The translations under genes were made by a program, and so were the position numbers. A stretch of 64,000 nt of DNA, taken from NCBI RefSeq assembly GCF_032598905.1, contig NZ_CP122458.1:3038001-3102000 (forward strand). Reading direction: 5' to 3'. Positions 27,069 to 37,265 of the stretch are shown piece after piece. Under the pieces are notes generated by a model that had not been told where the DNA came from, ran no database searches, and saw nothing but the letters and a program-made list of their open reading frames with translations. The DNA comes from Streptomyces sp. 11x1 (lineage in GTDB: Bacteria; Actinomycetota; Actinomycetes; Streptomycetales; Streptomycetaceae). Within the stretch, counting starts at the first letter, position 1. The number at the start of each line of letters is the position of its first letter.

Positions 27069-28658
27069 TCAGACCAGGTTGACCGACCGCGCCGACGTCG
27101 CCCCGATCTCCTCGGCCACCTCGGCGAGCACCGCCGGCGGAACCGTGTCGTCCACGGTCAGCACCGCCAGCGCCTCCCCACCGGCGGTGGACCGCGCGAC
27201 CTGCATCCCGGCGATGTTGATACCGGCCTCACCGAAGACGCGCCCCACGGTGCCGACGACACCGGGACGGTCCACGTAGCTGAGGACGACCATGTGGTCG
27301 GCGAGGGCGAGGTCCACGTCGTACTCACCGACCGCGACGATCTTCTGGTGGTGCTTCGGCCCGGCCAGCGTGCCGGAGACCGACACCTCCTCGCCGCTGC
27401 CGAGCGTGCCGCGCACGGTGACGACATTGCGGTGGTCGGGCGACTCGGAGCTGGTGGTCAGCCGCACCTCGACGCCACGCTCCTGCGCGAACAGCGGGGC
27501 GTTGACGTACGACACCGTCTCGTCGACGACGTCCTCGAAGACACCCTTGAGCGCGGACAGCTCCAGCACCTTCACGTCGTGCTGGGTGATCTCGCCGTAC
27601 ACCTCGACGTCGAGGCGGACCGCGACCTCACCGGCCAGCGCGGTGAAGATCCGGCCGAGCCGCTCGGCGAGCGGCAGACCCGGCTTGACGTCCTCGGCGA
27701 TGACACCGCCCTGGACGTTCACCGCGTCCGGGACCAGCTCACCGGCGAGGGCGAGGCGCACCGAACGGGCGACCGCGATGCCCGCCTTCTCCTGCGCCTC
27801 GTCGGTGGAGGCACCGAGGTGGGGGGTGCAGACGACCTCGTCCAGCTCGAACAGCGGCGAGTCGGTGCAGGGCTCCTTGGCGTACACGTCGAGGCCCGCG
27901 CCCGCGACCCGGCCCTCCTTGAGCGCCGAGTACAGCGCGGCCTCGTCGACGATCCCGCCGCGCGCGGCGTTGACGATGCGCACCGAGGGCTTCACCTTCT
28001 GCAGCGCCTCGGCACCGATCAGGCCGACCGTCTCGGGGGTCTTCGGCAGGTGGACGGTGATGAAGTCGGAGACCTCAAGCAGCTCGTCCAGCGACAGCAC
28101 CTTGACGCCCATCTGCGCGGCGCGCGCGGGCTGCACGTAGGGGTCGTAGGCGACGACCTTCATGCCGAAGGCGGACATGCGCTGGGCCACCAGGGCACCG
28201 ATGCGGCCGAGGCCGACGACGCCGAGGGTCTTCTCGGCCAGCTCCACGCCGGTGTACTTGCTGCGCTTCCACTCGCCGTTCTTCAGCGCCGTGTTCGCCT
28301 GCGGGATGTGGCGGGCGGTGGCGAGGAGCAGACCGCAAGCCAGCTCGGCGGCGGTCACGATGTTCGAGGTGGGGGCGTTGACGACCATCACGCCGGCCTT
28401 GGTGGCGGCGGAGACGTCCACGTTGTCCAGGCCGACGCCGGCACGCGCGACGACCTTCAGCTTCTTCGCGGCGGCGATCGCCTCGGCGTCGACCTTGGTG
28501 GCCGAGCGGATCAGGATCGCGTCGACATCGGCGATGGCCGGAAGCAGTTCGGCTCGGTCCGCTCCGTTGACGTTCCGGATCTCGAAGTCCGGGCCCAGCG
28601 CGTCGACGGTGGCGGGCGACAGCTCTTCAGCGATCAGTACGACTGGTTTCGAGCTCAC
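27069..28658 (-). CDS. serA: D-3-phosphoglycerate dehydrogenase
   Basis: 529-residue long-form SerA, which oxidises 3-phosphoglycerate to 3-phosphohydroxypyruvate, the first step of serine synthesis. The catalytic and NAD domains contain VVARAGVGLDNVD, the Rossmann GLGRIGALVAQRMSAFGMKVVAYDPY (about 147-172), VRIVNAARGGIVDEAAL and the catalytic PHLGAST (about 281-287). An intervening ASB domain (about 320-450) is followed by a C-terminal ACT domain (VLSYVDRPGVVGTVGRVFGEAGINIAGMQVAR), as in mycobacterial SerA, where serine inhibits. GTG 28658 has GAGG nearby. A perfect 8-bp hairpin lies in its leader (28688-28705). It stands in its own transcript, bounded by the ilvC terminator. Confidence 0.96.
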   Translation of the reverse strand: MSSKPVVLIAEELSPATVDALGPDFEIRNVNGADRAELLPAIADVDAILIRSATKVDAEAIAAAKKLKVVARAGVGLDNVDVSAATKAGVMVVNAPTSNIVTAAELACGLLLATARHIPQANTALKNGEWKRSKYTGVELAEKTLGVVGLGRIGALVAQRMSAFGMKVVAYDPYVQPARAAQMGVKVLSLDELLEVSDFITVHLPKTPETVGLIGAEALQKVKPSVRIVNAARGGIVDEAALYSALKEGRVAGAGLDVYAKEPCTDSPLFELDEVVCTPHLGASTDEAQEKAGIAVARSVRLALAGELVPDAVNVQGGVIAEDVKPGLPLAERLGRIFTALAGEVAVRLDVEVYGEITQHDVKVLELSALKGVFEDVVDETVSYVNAPLFAQERGVEVRLTTSSESPDHRNVVTVRGTLGSGEEVSVSGTLAGPKHHQKIVAVGEYDVDLALADHMVVLSYVDRPGVVGTVGRVFGEAGINIAGMQVARSTAGGEALAVLTVDDTVPPAVLAEVAEEIGATSARSVNLV

Positions 28659-28687
28659 GTGAGTCCTCACAAGTCCAATGCTGCGGA

Positions 28688-28705
28688 CGGCCGTCCCGAC
28701 GGCCG
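28688..28705. promoter_or_regulatory. Hairpin in the serA leader
   Basis: CGGCCGTC-CC-GACGGCCG perfect palindrome 30 bp upstream of the serA start. The 2-nt gap makes it more likely a protein-binding site than an RNA hairpin; no U tract follows. Role unknown. Confidence 0.35.
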
Positions 28706-28838
28706 CAGGCGGTGGAGGGTGGTGTCCGCGTGGAAGACGCACGACGCTGTGGGCCCGACGCGTATGTAGTGCTGCAGTGTAGTGGCGTCGGGGGCATCGC
28801 CTCACGCCACCGCGGAAGGATCACCCGGACGTGAAACA

Positions 28839-28880
28839 AGGCCGGCCGTGGCACCGGGTGAACCCCGCCACGGCCGGCCT
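28839..28880 (-). terminator. ilvC terminator
   Basis: Perfect 14-bp arms AGGCCGGCCGTGGC (28839-28852) and GCCACGGCCGGCCT (28867-28880), 8 bp after the ilvC stop, followed by TTG and TTTC on the minus strand. Confidence 0.9.
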
Positions 28881-28887
28881 CACAGGA

Positions 28888-30535
<1,648 letters not shown>

Positions 30536-30560
30536 GGTCGGGTTCCTTTACCTACGGCTC

Positions 30561-32414
30561 TCAGTCGTCTTCGTTGTCGCCGAAGTCGGGGCGGACGTCC
30601 CGGGCGGCCATGATCGTGTCGTTGGAGGTGCCGGCGGCGACCATCGGCCACACCATCGCGTCCTCGTGCACGACGAAGTCGACGACGACCGGGCGGTCGT
30701 TGATCGAGTTCGCCTCCTCGATGACCTTGTCGAGGTCGTCCGGGGACTCGCAGCGGATGGCGTAGCAGCCCATGGCCTCCGACAGCTTGACGAAGTCGGG
30801 GACGCGGGTGCCGCGGGCGTTGGGGTTGACGTCGTCCGGCCCGCTGTGCAGCACGGTGTTGGAGTAGCGCTGGTTGTAGAACAGCGTCTGCCACTGGCGC
30901 ACCATGCCGAGGGCGCCGTTGTTGATGATGGCGACCTTGATCGGGATGTTGTTCAGGGCGCAGGTGGTCAGTTCCTGGTTGGTCATCTGGAAGCAGCCGT
31001 CGCCGTCGACCGCCCAGACGGTCCGGTCCGGGGCGCCGGCCTTGGCACCCATGGCGGCCGGGACCGCGTACCCCATCGTTCCGGCGCCGCCGGAGTTCAG
31101 CCAGGTGGCGGGCTTCTCGTACTGGATGAAGTGGGCGGCCCACATCTGGTGCTGGCCGACGCCCGCCGTGAAGATCGTGCCCTCGGGCGCGAGCTGACCG
31201 ATGCGCTCGATGACCGCCTGCGGGGAGAGCGAGCCGTCGGCGGGCTGGTCGTAGCCGAGCGGGTAGGTCTCGCGCCAGCGGTTGAGGTCCTTCCACCAAG
31301 CGCTGTAGTCGCCCTGTCCGCCCTCGCTGTGCTCCTTCTGCACCGCCTGGATGAGGTCGGCGATGACCTCGCGGGCGTCACCCACGATCGGCACGTCGGC
31401 CGCGCGGTTCTTGCCGATCTCCGCCGGGTCGATGTCCGCGTGGACGATCTTGGCGAACGGCGCGAAGCTGTCCAGCTTGCCGGTGACCCGGTCGTCGAAG
31501 CGGGCGCCGAGCGCGACGATCAGGTCGGCTTTCTGCAGGCCGGTGACGGCGGCCACCGAGCCGTGCATACCGGGCATGCCCAGGTGCTGCGGGTGGCTGT
31601 CGGGGAACGCGCCGAGCGCCATCAGGGTGGTGGTGACGGGGGCGCCGGTCAGCTCGGCCAGCACCTTCAACTCGGCCGTGGCCCGCGCCTTGATGACACC
31701 GCCGCCGACGTACAGCACGGGCCGCTTGGCGGCGGTGATCAGCTTGGCGGCCTCGCGGATCTGCTTGGCGTGCGGCTTGGTGACGGGCCGGTAGCCGGGC
31801 AGGTCCATGGCGGGCGGCCAGCTGAAGGTGGTCTTCGCCTGGAGGATGTCCTTGGGGATGTCGACCAGGACCGGACCGGGGCGGCCGGTGGAGGCGATGT
31901 GGAACGCCTGCGCGATGGCCTTGGGGATGTCCTCCGCCTTGGTGACAAGGAAGCTGTGCTTGGTGATCGGCATGGTGATGCCGACGATGTCCGCCTCCTG
32001 GAAGGCGTCCGTACCGATCGCCTTCGACACGACCTGTCCGGTGATCGCGACCAGCGGGACGGAGTCCATGTGCGCGTCCGCGATCGGGGTGACCAGGTTG
32101 GTGGCGCCCGGCCCGGACGTCGCCATGCACACCCCGACCTTGCCGGTGGCCTGCGCGTAACCGGTGGCCGCGTGGCCGGCGCCCTGCTCGTGGCGGACCA
32201 GCACGTGCCGCACCCGCTTGGAGTCCATCATCGGGTCGTACGCCGGCAGGATGGTGCCCCCGGGGATGCCGAATACGGTGTCGGCCCCGACCTCCTCAAG
32301 CGAGCGGATGAGGGACTGCGCACCCGTGACGTGCTCGACGGGGGTGGTCGGTCCTCCGGATCGGGGCCGCGGCTGCGGATGGTGGGCCCCGGTGGCCTGC
32401 TCGGTCATCGGCAT
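30561..32414 (-). CDS. ilvB: Acetolactate synthase large subunit
   Basis: 617-residue ThDP-dependent acetohydroxyacid synthase catalytic subunit, the common first step of Val/Leu and second of Ile synthesis. The N-terminus is a Pro/Gly-rich extension. The ThDP-activating Glu is in [36 protein letters not shown] (about 68-103). The FAD-type central domain has [13 protein letters not shown] and [14 protein letters not shown]. ThDP/Mg binding is at [30 protein letters not shown] (about 460-490), and the C-terminal lid is present. Starts ATG 32414 or ATG 32408 (both share GAGAAGAGA). Controlled by the leader-peptide attenuator at 32486-32621. Confidence 0.97.
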   Translation of the reverse strand: MPMTEQATGAHHPQPRPRSGGPTTPVEHVTGAQSLIRSLEEVGADTVFGIPGGTILPAYDPMMDSKRVRHVLVRHEQGAGHAATGYAQATGKVGVCMATSGPGATNLVTPIADAHMDSVPLVAITGQVVSKAIGTDAFQEADIVGITMPITKHSFLVTKAEDIPKAIAQAFHIASTGRPGPVLVDIPKDILQAKTTFSWPPAMDLPGYRPVTKPHAKQIREAAKLITAAKRPVLYVGGGVIKARATAELKVLAELTGAPVTTTLMALGAFPDSHPQHLGMPGMHGSVAAVTGLQKADLIVALGARFDDRVTGKLDSFAPFAKIVHADIDPAEIGKNRAADVPIVGDAREVIADLIQAVQKEHSEGGQGDYSAWWKDLNRWRETYPLGYDQPADGSLSPQAVIERIGQLAPEGTIFTAGVGQHQMWAAHFIQYEKPATWLNSGGAGTMGYAVPAAMGAKAGAPDRTVWAVDGDGCFQMTNQELTTCALNNIPIKVAIINNGALGMVRQWQTLFYNQRYSNTVLHSGPDDVNPNARGTRVPDFVKLSEAMGCYAIRCESPDDLDKVIEEANSINDRPVVVDFVVHEDAMVWPMVAAGTSNDTIMAARDVRPDFGDNEDD

Positions 32415-32485
32415 TCTCTTCTCGATGCTGAGGGTGTTTTGCGAGGTTCGTGCGGTGTGCGGCTCGCGCCGACTGGTGCCCGTGC

Positions 32486-32523
32486 AACAAAAAACCCCTC
32501 CTTGCCACGAGGCAAGCGAGGGG
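32486..32523 (-). terminator. ilvB attenuator terminator
   Basis: On the minus strand a stem CCCCTCGCTTGCC/GGCAAGGAGGGG (one bulge) with a 4-nt loop is followed by a long U tract with one G (TTTTTTGTTG). It lies 72 bp before ilvB and 57 bp after the leader peptide stop. Confidence 0.9.
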
Positions 32524-32579
32524 AGCGCGTCGGGTACGGTCGCTGGGGATTCCGGATCGCCGTCCGGTGGGTCCCAGCT

Positions 32580-32621
32580 TCAGCCGACGCGCTTTCCAAG
32601 TACGAGGATTCGGGTGCGCAT
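32580..32621 (-). CDS. ilvB leader peptide MRTRILVLGKRVG
   Basis: 13-residue ORF with consecutive Ile-Leu-Val-Leu codons, ending just before the attenuator structure. This is the textbook actinobacterial ilvBNC leader: when charged Ile/Leu/Val tRNAs are scarce the ribosome stalls and an antiterminator can form. The start ATG at 32621 is only 34 bp from the stop of the upstream GGDEF gene, so the ilv promoter probably lies within that gene's 3' end. Confidence 0.88.
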   Translation of the reverse strand: MRTRILVLGKRVG

Positions 32622-32654
32622 GGCACTGACCCTCTCCCTCGCGCGCACCACGTG

Positions 32655-35600
32655 TCAAGCGGGTGGGACGGGAGTCTCATTATGTGAGCGAAGGGCACTT
32701 CCGCCTCCGTAGACAGCGGGTACACCACTTGTGTACACCCCCGCGCCCCGCCATGCCCGCTCACCCCCGACACGTCCCTCGGACTCTCTCGCACCCCCCG
32801 CGAACGCCGGTTCGGCGGGTCCTCCGGGCACCGGGTAGTGCCCGAGGGAGAGGGCCCGGCGGAGCCGGTACTCGTCCAGCGGTCCGGAGAAGGCCGCGCC
32901 CTGGCCGTGGGTGCAGCCCATGGCACGCAGGACGACCACCTGCTCGGGCAGGTCCACGCCGTCGGCGACGGACTGGAGCCCCAGGTCGTCGGCGATGCGC
33001 AGCAGCCCCCGGGTGATCTTGTGCAGTCGGGTGGACTCCACGATGCCCTCGACGAGGCTCCGGTCCAGCTTCAGCACGTCGACCGGGAGCCGGCGCAGTG
33101 CCGTGATGGGCGCGTGGCCGCTGCCGAGGCCGTCCAGGGCGATCCGGACGCCGAGCCGCCGCAGATGGTGCAGGCGGCGCTCCAGCTCGTCGAGCGGGCC
33201 CTTGAGCTCGGTGTCGGAGAGCTCGACCACCAGGGAGCCGGAGGGCAGCCCGTGGCGGGTCAGGAGCGCCTCCACCGAGCCCGGGGGCAGCGAACGGTCC
33301 AGCAGGCGCCGGGCGCTCATCCGGACGGACACCGGGACGTTGAGGCCGTTGGTGAGGCGGTCGGCGGCCTGCTCGACGGCCTGCTCCAGCATCCAGCGGC
33401 CCAGTTCGGCGGTCTTGTCGCTGTCCTCGGAGACCCGCAGGAACTCGGCGGGCGTGAACAGCACCCCCTGGGACGAGCGCCAGCGGGCCGCCGTGGCGAC
33501 CGACGAGATCCGGCCGGTCTCCAGCTCCACGACGGGCTGGTTCAGCAGCATGAACTCGCCGTCGTGCAGCGCGGCCCGCAGCCGGGTGGCCAGCTCGGCC
33601 TTGCGTACGACGTCCTGCTGCATCTGTGGCTTGTACAGCTCGACGCGGCCCTTGCCGGACGCCTTGGCCCGGTACATGGCGAGGTCGGCGTTGCGCAGCA
33701 GCTCGCCCGCGCCGAGGCCGGGCTCGGCGAAGGAGACCCCGATGGAGGCGGCCACCCGGACGTTGTTGCCGTCGATGGTGTACGGCTGCGAGAGGGCGAC
33801 CCTGAGCCGGTCGGCGAGCTCCAGGATGTGCTGTTCCCGGGCGGCGCGGTCGCGGGACCCGTCACCGACGATCAGGGCCGCGAACTCGTCCCCGCCGAGG
33901 CGGGAGGCGGTGTCCCCCTGCCGGACGGCGTCCTGGAGTCTGCGGGCGGCCTGGACGAGCAGTTCGTCCCCGGCCTGGTGCCCGATGGTGTCGTTGACGG
34001 CCTTGAACCCGTCGAGGTCGATGAAGAGGACCGCGGTGTTGCGCAGGGCTACGCCCCGGTCGGAGGAGCGGCGGCCGGAGAGGGCCTGCTGGACACGCTT
34101 GGTGAACAGGGCGCGGTTGGGCAGGTCGGTGAGCGGGTCGTGCTCGGCGTTGTGCTGCAACTGGGCCTGCAGGCGCACTCTTTCGGTCACATCCCGGCTG
34201 TTGAAGATGAGGCCGCCGTGGTGGCGGTTGATCGTGGACTCCACGTTCAGCCAGCCTCCCCCGCTCACGGCCTCGCTCGACCGGGAGGTGCCCCCGCCGC
34301 CGGACTTGAACCGGCACTCGATACGGGTGGTGGGCTCCTCTGCGGGGTCCGCGGCGAGGAAGCGGCGCACCTCGTGGACGACGCAGCCGAGGTCCTCGGG
34401 GTGGATGATCGAGGCCAGCTCCTTGCCGACGAGATCCTCCGCGGGGCGTCCGTAGACCCCGGCGGCGGCCGGGCTGACGTAGCGCAGGATGCCGTTCGGC
34501 GCGGCGATCATGATGACGTCGCTGGAGCCCTGGACCAGGGAGCGGAAGTGGTTCTCCTTCTGGGCCAGTTCCTGGGTGAGCGTGATGTTGTCCAGAAGCA
34601 TGATGCCCTGGCGGACGACGAGGGCGAGCACGACGGTGCAGGCGGTGATGAGCACCACGCGGTCGACGCTGCGGCCGTTGAGGACGTTGTAGAGGATGCC
34701 CAGGGTGCAGACGGCGGCGGCCAGGTAAGGAGTGAGCGCGGCCAGGGATCCGGCGATGGGGCGGTTGGCCGGATAGCGACTGTGACCTCCTCCCTGGAGG
34801 AGCACGTGGACGTGCCCTCCCTGAGCGCCGTCGTGCCGGTGGCCCGGCTGCGCCTCGTGCCGGTGTGCCGCGCGCACGTCGGGCCGCTGGCCGGGGATGT
34901 GCTCGTGCACCACGCGCCCGTGCCCGCCCTCGTCCGTCTGTCCACCGCGCCGGCCGGCCCAGGGGGCGTAGGCGAGGAGCAGGGAACCCGCGAACCAGCC
35001 GGCGTCGAGGAGCTGGCCGGACTGGTAGCTGGTGTGCAACAGGGGCGAGGTGAACAGGGCGTCGCACATCACGGTGAGCGCGAGGGCGCCGATCGCCGTG
35101 TTGACCGCGGAGCGGTGCATCGAGGACCGGCGGAAGTGCAGGGCGAGCACCATGCTGACCAGGGCGATGTCGAGCAGCGGGTAGGCCAGCGAGAGCGCGG
35201 TGTGCGCGGTGTTGGAGTCCTCCAGCTGCGCGTTCTGGGCGAGCGCGAGGCTCCAGGAGAGGGTGACCAGGGAACCGCCGATGAGCCAGGAGTCCAGGGC
35301 GAGGCAGACCCAGCCGGCCTTGGTCACCGGCCTCTTGGCCAGCACCAGCAGGCCGACGATGGCGGGTGGCGCGAAGCAGAGGAAGAACAGGTCCGCGTAG
35401 CTCGGCTCGGGCACGGGCCGCTCCAGGACGACCTCGTACCAGCCCCAGACGCCGTTACCCAGGGCCGCCATGGCGGAGGAGAGGGCGAACAGCAGCCAGG
35501 CGGGTCGAAAGCTGCTGCGGCGGGTGCGCGCGTAGCGGAAGCAGGAGACGGCCGCGGCCGCCGCGGCGGCGCTGAGCCCGAAGTCGCCCATGAAGAAGGC

Positions 35601-35795
35601 GACTTGCTCATTGCCCCAGCCGAACGCGGCACCGACGGCGTAGGCCGCGCAGAGCAGGGCGAGGACGAGCTGGGCCCGCAGGCTCGCGCCGCCACGGCGG
35701 GGCGATCGCCCGCCGGTCGACTGCGACCCGGACAGCGGCCTGGCGGCCCGGAGCGTGCGGTCCAGCGTGGAGGCGGTGGTCGGGCGGGGGCTCAC
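32655..35795 (-). CDS. Membrane PAS-GGDEF-(degenerate EAL) c-di-GMP protein
   Basis: 1046 residues from GTG 35795 (GGGGAG 7 bp upstream). About 8-10 TM helices (40-400) are interrupted by a His-rich loop (290-340, ten His). A PAS domain (about 412-545) and GGDEF domain (about 548-710) follow. The active site SRLGGDEFAAL (634-638) is intact and preceded by RQGD at 625-628, a proper RxxD product-inhibition site. The EAL-like domain (about 725-980) has lost catalysis: EAL becomes ATA, DDFGTG becomes DGLGSG, VAEGVE becomes VADGVD. So it is predicted to be a diguanylate cyclase with an EAL-derived sensor. Residues about 499-514 (GGGGTSRSSEAVSGGG) come from a dispersed repeat. It belongs to the Cdg group of Streptomyces development regulators; which Cdg name applies I cannot say. 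A longer start (ATG 35990) exists. Confidence 0.88.
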   Translation of the reverse strand: MSPRPTTASTLDRTLRAARPLSGSQSTGGRSPRRGGASLRAQLVLALLCAAYAVGAAFGWGNEQVAFFMGDFGLSAAAAAAAVSCFRYARTRRSSFRPAWLLFALSSAMAALGNGVWGWYEVVLERPVPEPSYADLFFLCFAPPAIVGLLVLAKRPVTKAGWVCLALDSWLIGGSLVTLSWSLALAQNAQLEDSNTAHTALSLAYPLLDIALVSMVLALHFRRSSMHRSAVNTAIGALALTVMCDALFTSPLLHTSYQSGQLLDAGWFAGSLLLAYAPWAGRRGGQTDEGGHGRVVHEHIPGQRPDVRAAHRHEAQPGHRHDGAQGGHVHVLLQGGGHSRYPANRPIAGSLAALTPYLAAAVCTLGILYNVLNGRSVDRVVLITACTVVLALVVRQGIMLLDNITLTQELAQKENHFRSLVQGSSDVIMIAAPNGILRYVSPAAAGVYGRPAEDLVGKELASIIHPEDLGCVVHEVRRFLAADPAEEPTTRIECRFKSGGGGTSRSSEAVSGGGWLNVESTINRHHGGLIFNSRDVTERVRLQAQLQHNAEHDPLTDLPNRALFTKRVQQALSGRRSSDRGVALRNTAVLFIDLDGFKAVNDTIGHQAGDELLVQAARRLQDAVRQGDTASRLGGDEFAALIVGDGSRDRAAREQHILELADRLRVALSQPYTIDGNNVRVAASIGVSFAEPGLGAGELLRNADLAMYRAKASGKGRVELYKPQMQQDVVRKAELATRLRAALHDGEFMLLNQPVVELETGRISSVATAARWRSSQGVLFTPAEFLRVSEDSDKTAELGRWMLEQAVEQAADRLTNGLNVPVSVRMSARRLLDRSLPPGSVEALLTRHGLPSGSLVVELSDTELKGPLDELERRLHHLRRLGVRIALDGLGSGHAPITALRRLPVDVLKLDRSLVEGIVESTRLHKITRGLLRIADDLGLQSVADGVDLPEQVVVLRAMGCTHGQGAAFSGPLDEYRLRRALSLGHYPVPGGPAEPAFAGGARESEGRVGGERAWRGAGVYTSGVPAVYGGGSALRSHNETPVPPA
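34255..34295. repeat. Second dispersed repeat family, copy inside a coding sequence
   Basis: The reverse complement matches 26945-26985 with 4 mismatches over 41 bp. It adds about 14 codons in frame to the PAS domain of the GGDEF protein (between ECRFKS and WLNVESTINRHHGG). Confidence 0.85.
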
Positions 35796-36001
35796 GGGGT
35801 CTCCCCGGTGAGCGCCGCTCCCGTGTCCCGCCGGTCGCGCTGCGTCGGGTGCGTGTGCTTTCTGCGGCTGCTGTGCCTGCGGTACTGACCGTGACCGCCG
35901 CGGCCGCCGTGGCTCCCGTGCGGGTGCCTCCGCGTCGCAGCTCGCCAGGGCCGCCGTCGGCGGCTCCGCCGCGTCGGATCGTTCGCCCATAGGCCGTGCA
36001 T
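35792..36001 (-). CDS. Possible His/Arg-rich 69-aa ORF coupled to the GGDEF gene
   Basis: Starts MHGLWANDPTRRSRRRRPW and ends ALTGETP, very rich in Arg and His. The stop overlaps the GGDEF start as GTGA, and third positions are about 85% G/C. Yet the alternative frame also stays open from ATG 35990 and would simply extend the GGDEF protein. No ribosome site stands out. The 392-bp spacer to the next gene (35796-36187) otherwise holds only presumed promoter sequence. Confidence 0.3.
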   Translation of the reverse strand: MHGLWANDPTRRSRRRRPWRAATRRHPHGSHGGRGGHGQYRRHSSRRKHTHPTQRDRRDTGAALTGETP

Positions 36002-36187
36002 CGCCCGTCGCCCCCCTCGCTGTCTCAAGTCCGTCCCCGGCGCCGAACGGTGCGCGGCGCAGCCCCTGTCGGGGACGATACACCAGTCTCGTCACTCAGG
36101 GACATAGTTCCTCTACGCTCAGTGACCACCTTCGGCAACACGAGCACGTTCCGCTTCCGAAGGAATGCGGAGGGTGCTCGAAGTGGA

Positions 36188-37189
36188 TTACACGTCGTCC
36201 GTCTCGCCTGTCGTAAGGACCACGTTGCGCAGTGGCTCCCGGTTCACGAAACGCCCCAACTGGTCCACCAACAGCCTTTTGGCACGCGGCAGGAAGGCCG
36301 ACGTGGGGCCACCGACGTGCGGGCTGATGAGCACCCCGGGCGCGCGCCAGAGCGGGTGCCCGGGCGGCAGCGGCTCGGGGTCGGTGACGTCGAGCGCCGC
36401 GGTGATCCTGCCGTTGTCCAGTTCCGCCAGCAGTGCCTTGGTGTCGACGACGCCTCCGCGGGCAACATTCACCAAGAGGGCCCCGTTCTTCATATGGGCC
36501 AGGAAATCGGCGTTGACCAGGCCTTTCGTCTGTTCCGTGAGAGGCGTGGACAGGATCACGACATCCGCCTGCGGCAGCAGGGAGGGCAGTTCGGTGAACG
36601 AATGCACCGGTCCGCGCGCCGTGGTGCGCTCAGAGCGCGCGACGCGCGCCACCCGCGCAACCTCGAAGGGTACGAGCCGTTCCTCGATGGCGGCGCCGAT
36701 CGCGCCGTAACCGACGATCAGCACGGTCCTGTCGGCGAGCGCGGGGCGGAAGTCGCCCGTCCAGCGCTCCTGTTGCTGGGCCCTGACGAAGTCGGGGACG
36801 CCGCGCAGCGAGGCGAGGGTCAGAGTGAGCGCGAGTTCGGCCGTGCTGGCCTCGTGCACTCCGCGGGCGTTGCACAGCTGGACACCGGGAGCGACCACCG
36901 ACAGCCGGGCGGTGATGTCGTCGACCCCCGCGGTGAGCGTCTGGACGACCCGCAGGCTCCGCATGGACGCCAGCGGGTTGCCCGCCACTCCCCGGCGCTT
37001 CATGTAGGGGACCACGTACAGGACGCAGTCGGCGGGGTCGCCCGGGTAGGGCTGCGTGCCGTCCTCGCCCCCGTCCCAGAAGAGGTAGTTGGGGCCCTGC
37101 GGGAGCCCTTCGATCTCGTCCGGCGGGATGGAGAGCCACACGTCGGCGGTCACGTCCGGGACCGGGTGGGCAGTCGCGTCAGCAGTCAT
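36188..37189 (-). CDS. D-isomer-specific 2-hydroxyacid dehydrogenase
   Basis: 333 residues. The N-terminal substrate domain is divergent (WLSIPPDEIEGLPQGPNYLFWDGGED). The NAD(P)-binding domain (about 110-300) has LIVGYGAIGAAIEERLVPFE, VILSTPLTEQTKGLVNADFLAHMKNGALLVNVARGGVVDTKALLAEL and ALDVTDPEPLPPGHPLW. The catalytic region has VQTLTAGVDD (Arg partner), the Glu in DPEPLP and His in ISPHVGG. Substrate cannot be told; glyoxylate/hydroxypyruvate-like 2-oxo acids are plausible. ATG 37189. Divergent from the aldo/keto reductase. Confidence 0.9.
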   Translation of the reverse strand: MTADATAHPVPDVTADVWLSIPPDEIEGLPQGPNYLFWDGGEDGTQPYPGDPADCVLYVVPYMKRRGVAGNPLASMRSLRVVQTLTAGVDDITARLSVVAPGVQLCNARGVHEASTAELALTLTLASLRGVPDFVRAQQQERWTGDFRPALADRTVLIVGYGAIGAAIEERLVPFEVARVARVARSERTTARGPVHSFTELPSLLPQADVVILSTPLTEQTKGLVNADFLAHMKNGALLVNVARGGVVDTKALLAELDNGRITAALDVTDPEPLPPGHPLWRAPGVLISPHVGGPTSAFLPRAKRLLVDQLGRFVNREPLRNVVLTTGETDDV

Positions 37190-37265
37190 GCTCCGGAGGC
37201 TATGTCAGGTACCCGCTACGGCAGAGGTTAGGTTGGGGGTTCGGGAGAGGGAGGGTCACGACCAG

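Noticed and set aside
28627..28854. Possible leader ORF upstream of serA
   Set aside because: No run of Ser codons, no ribosome site, no terminator with U tract before serA.
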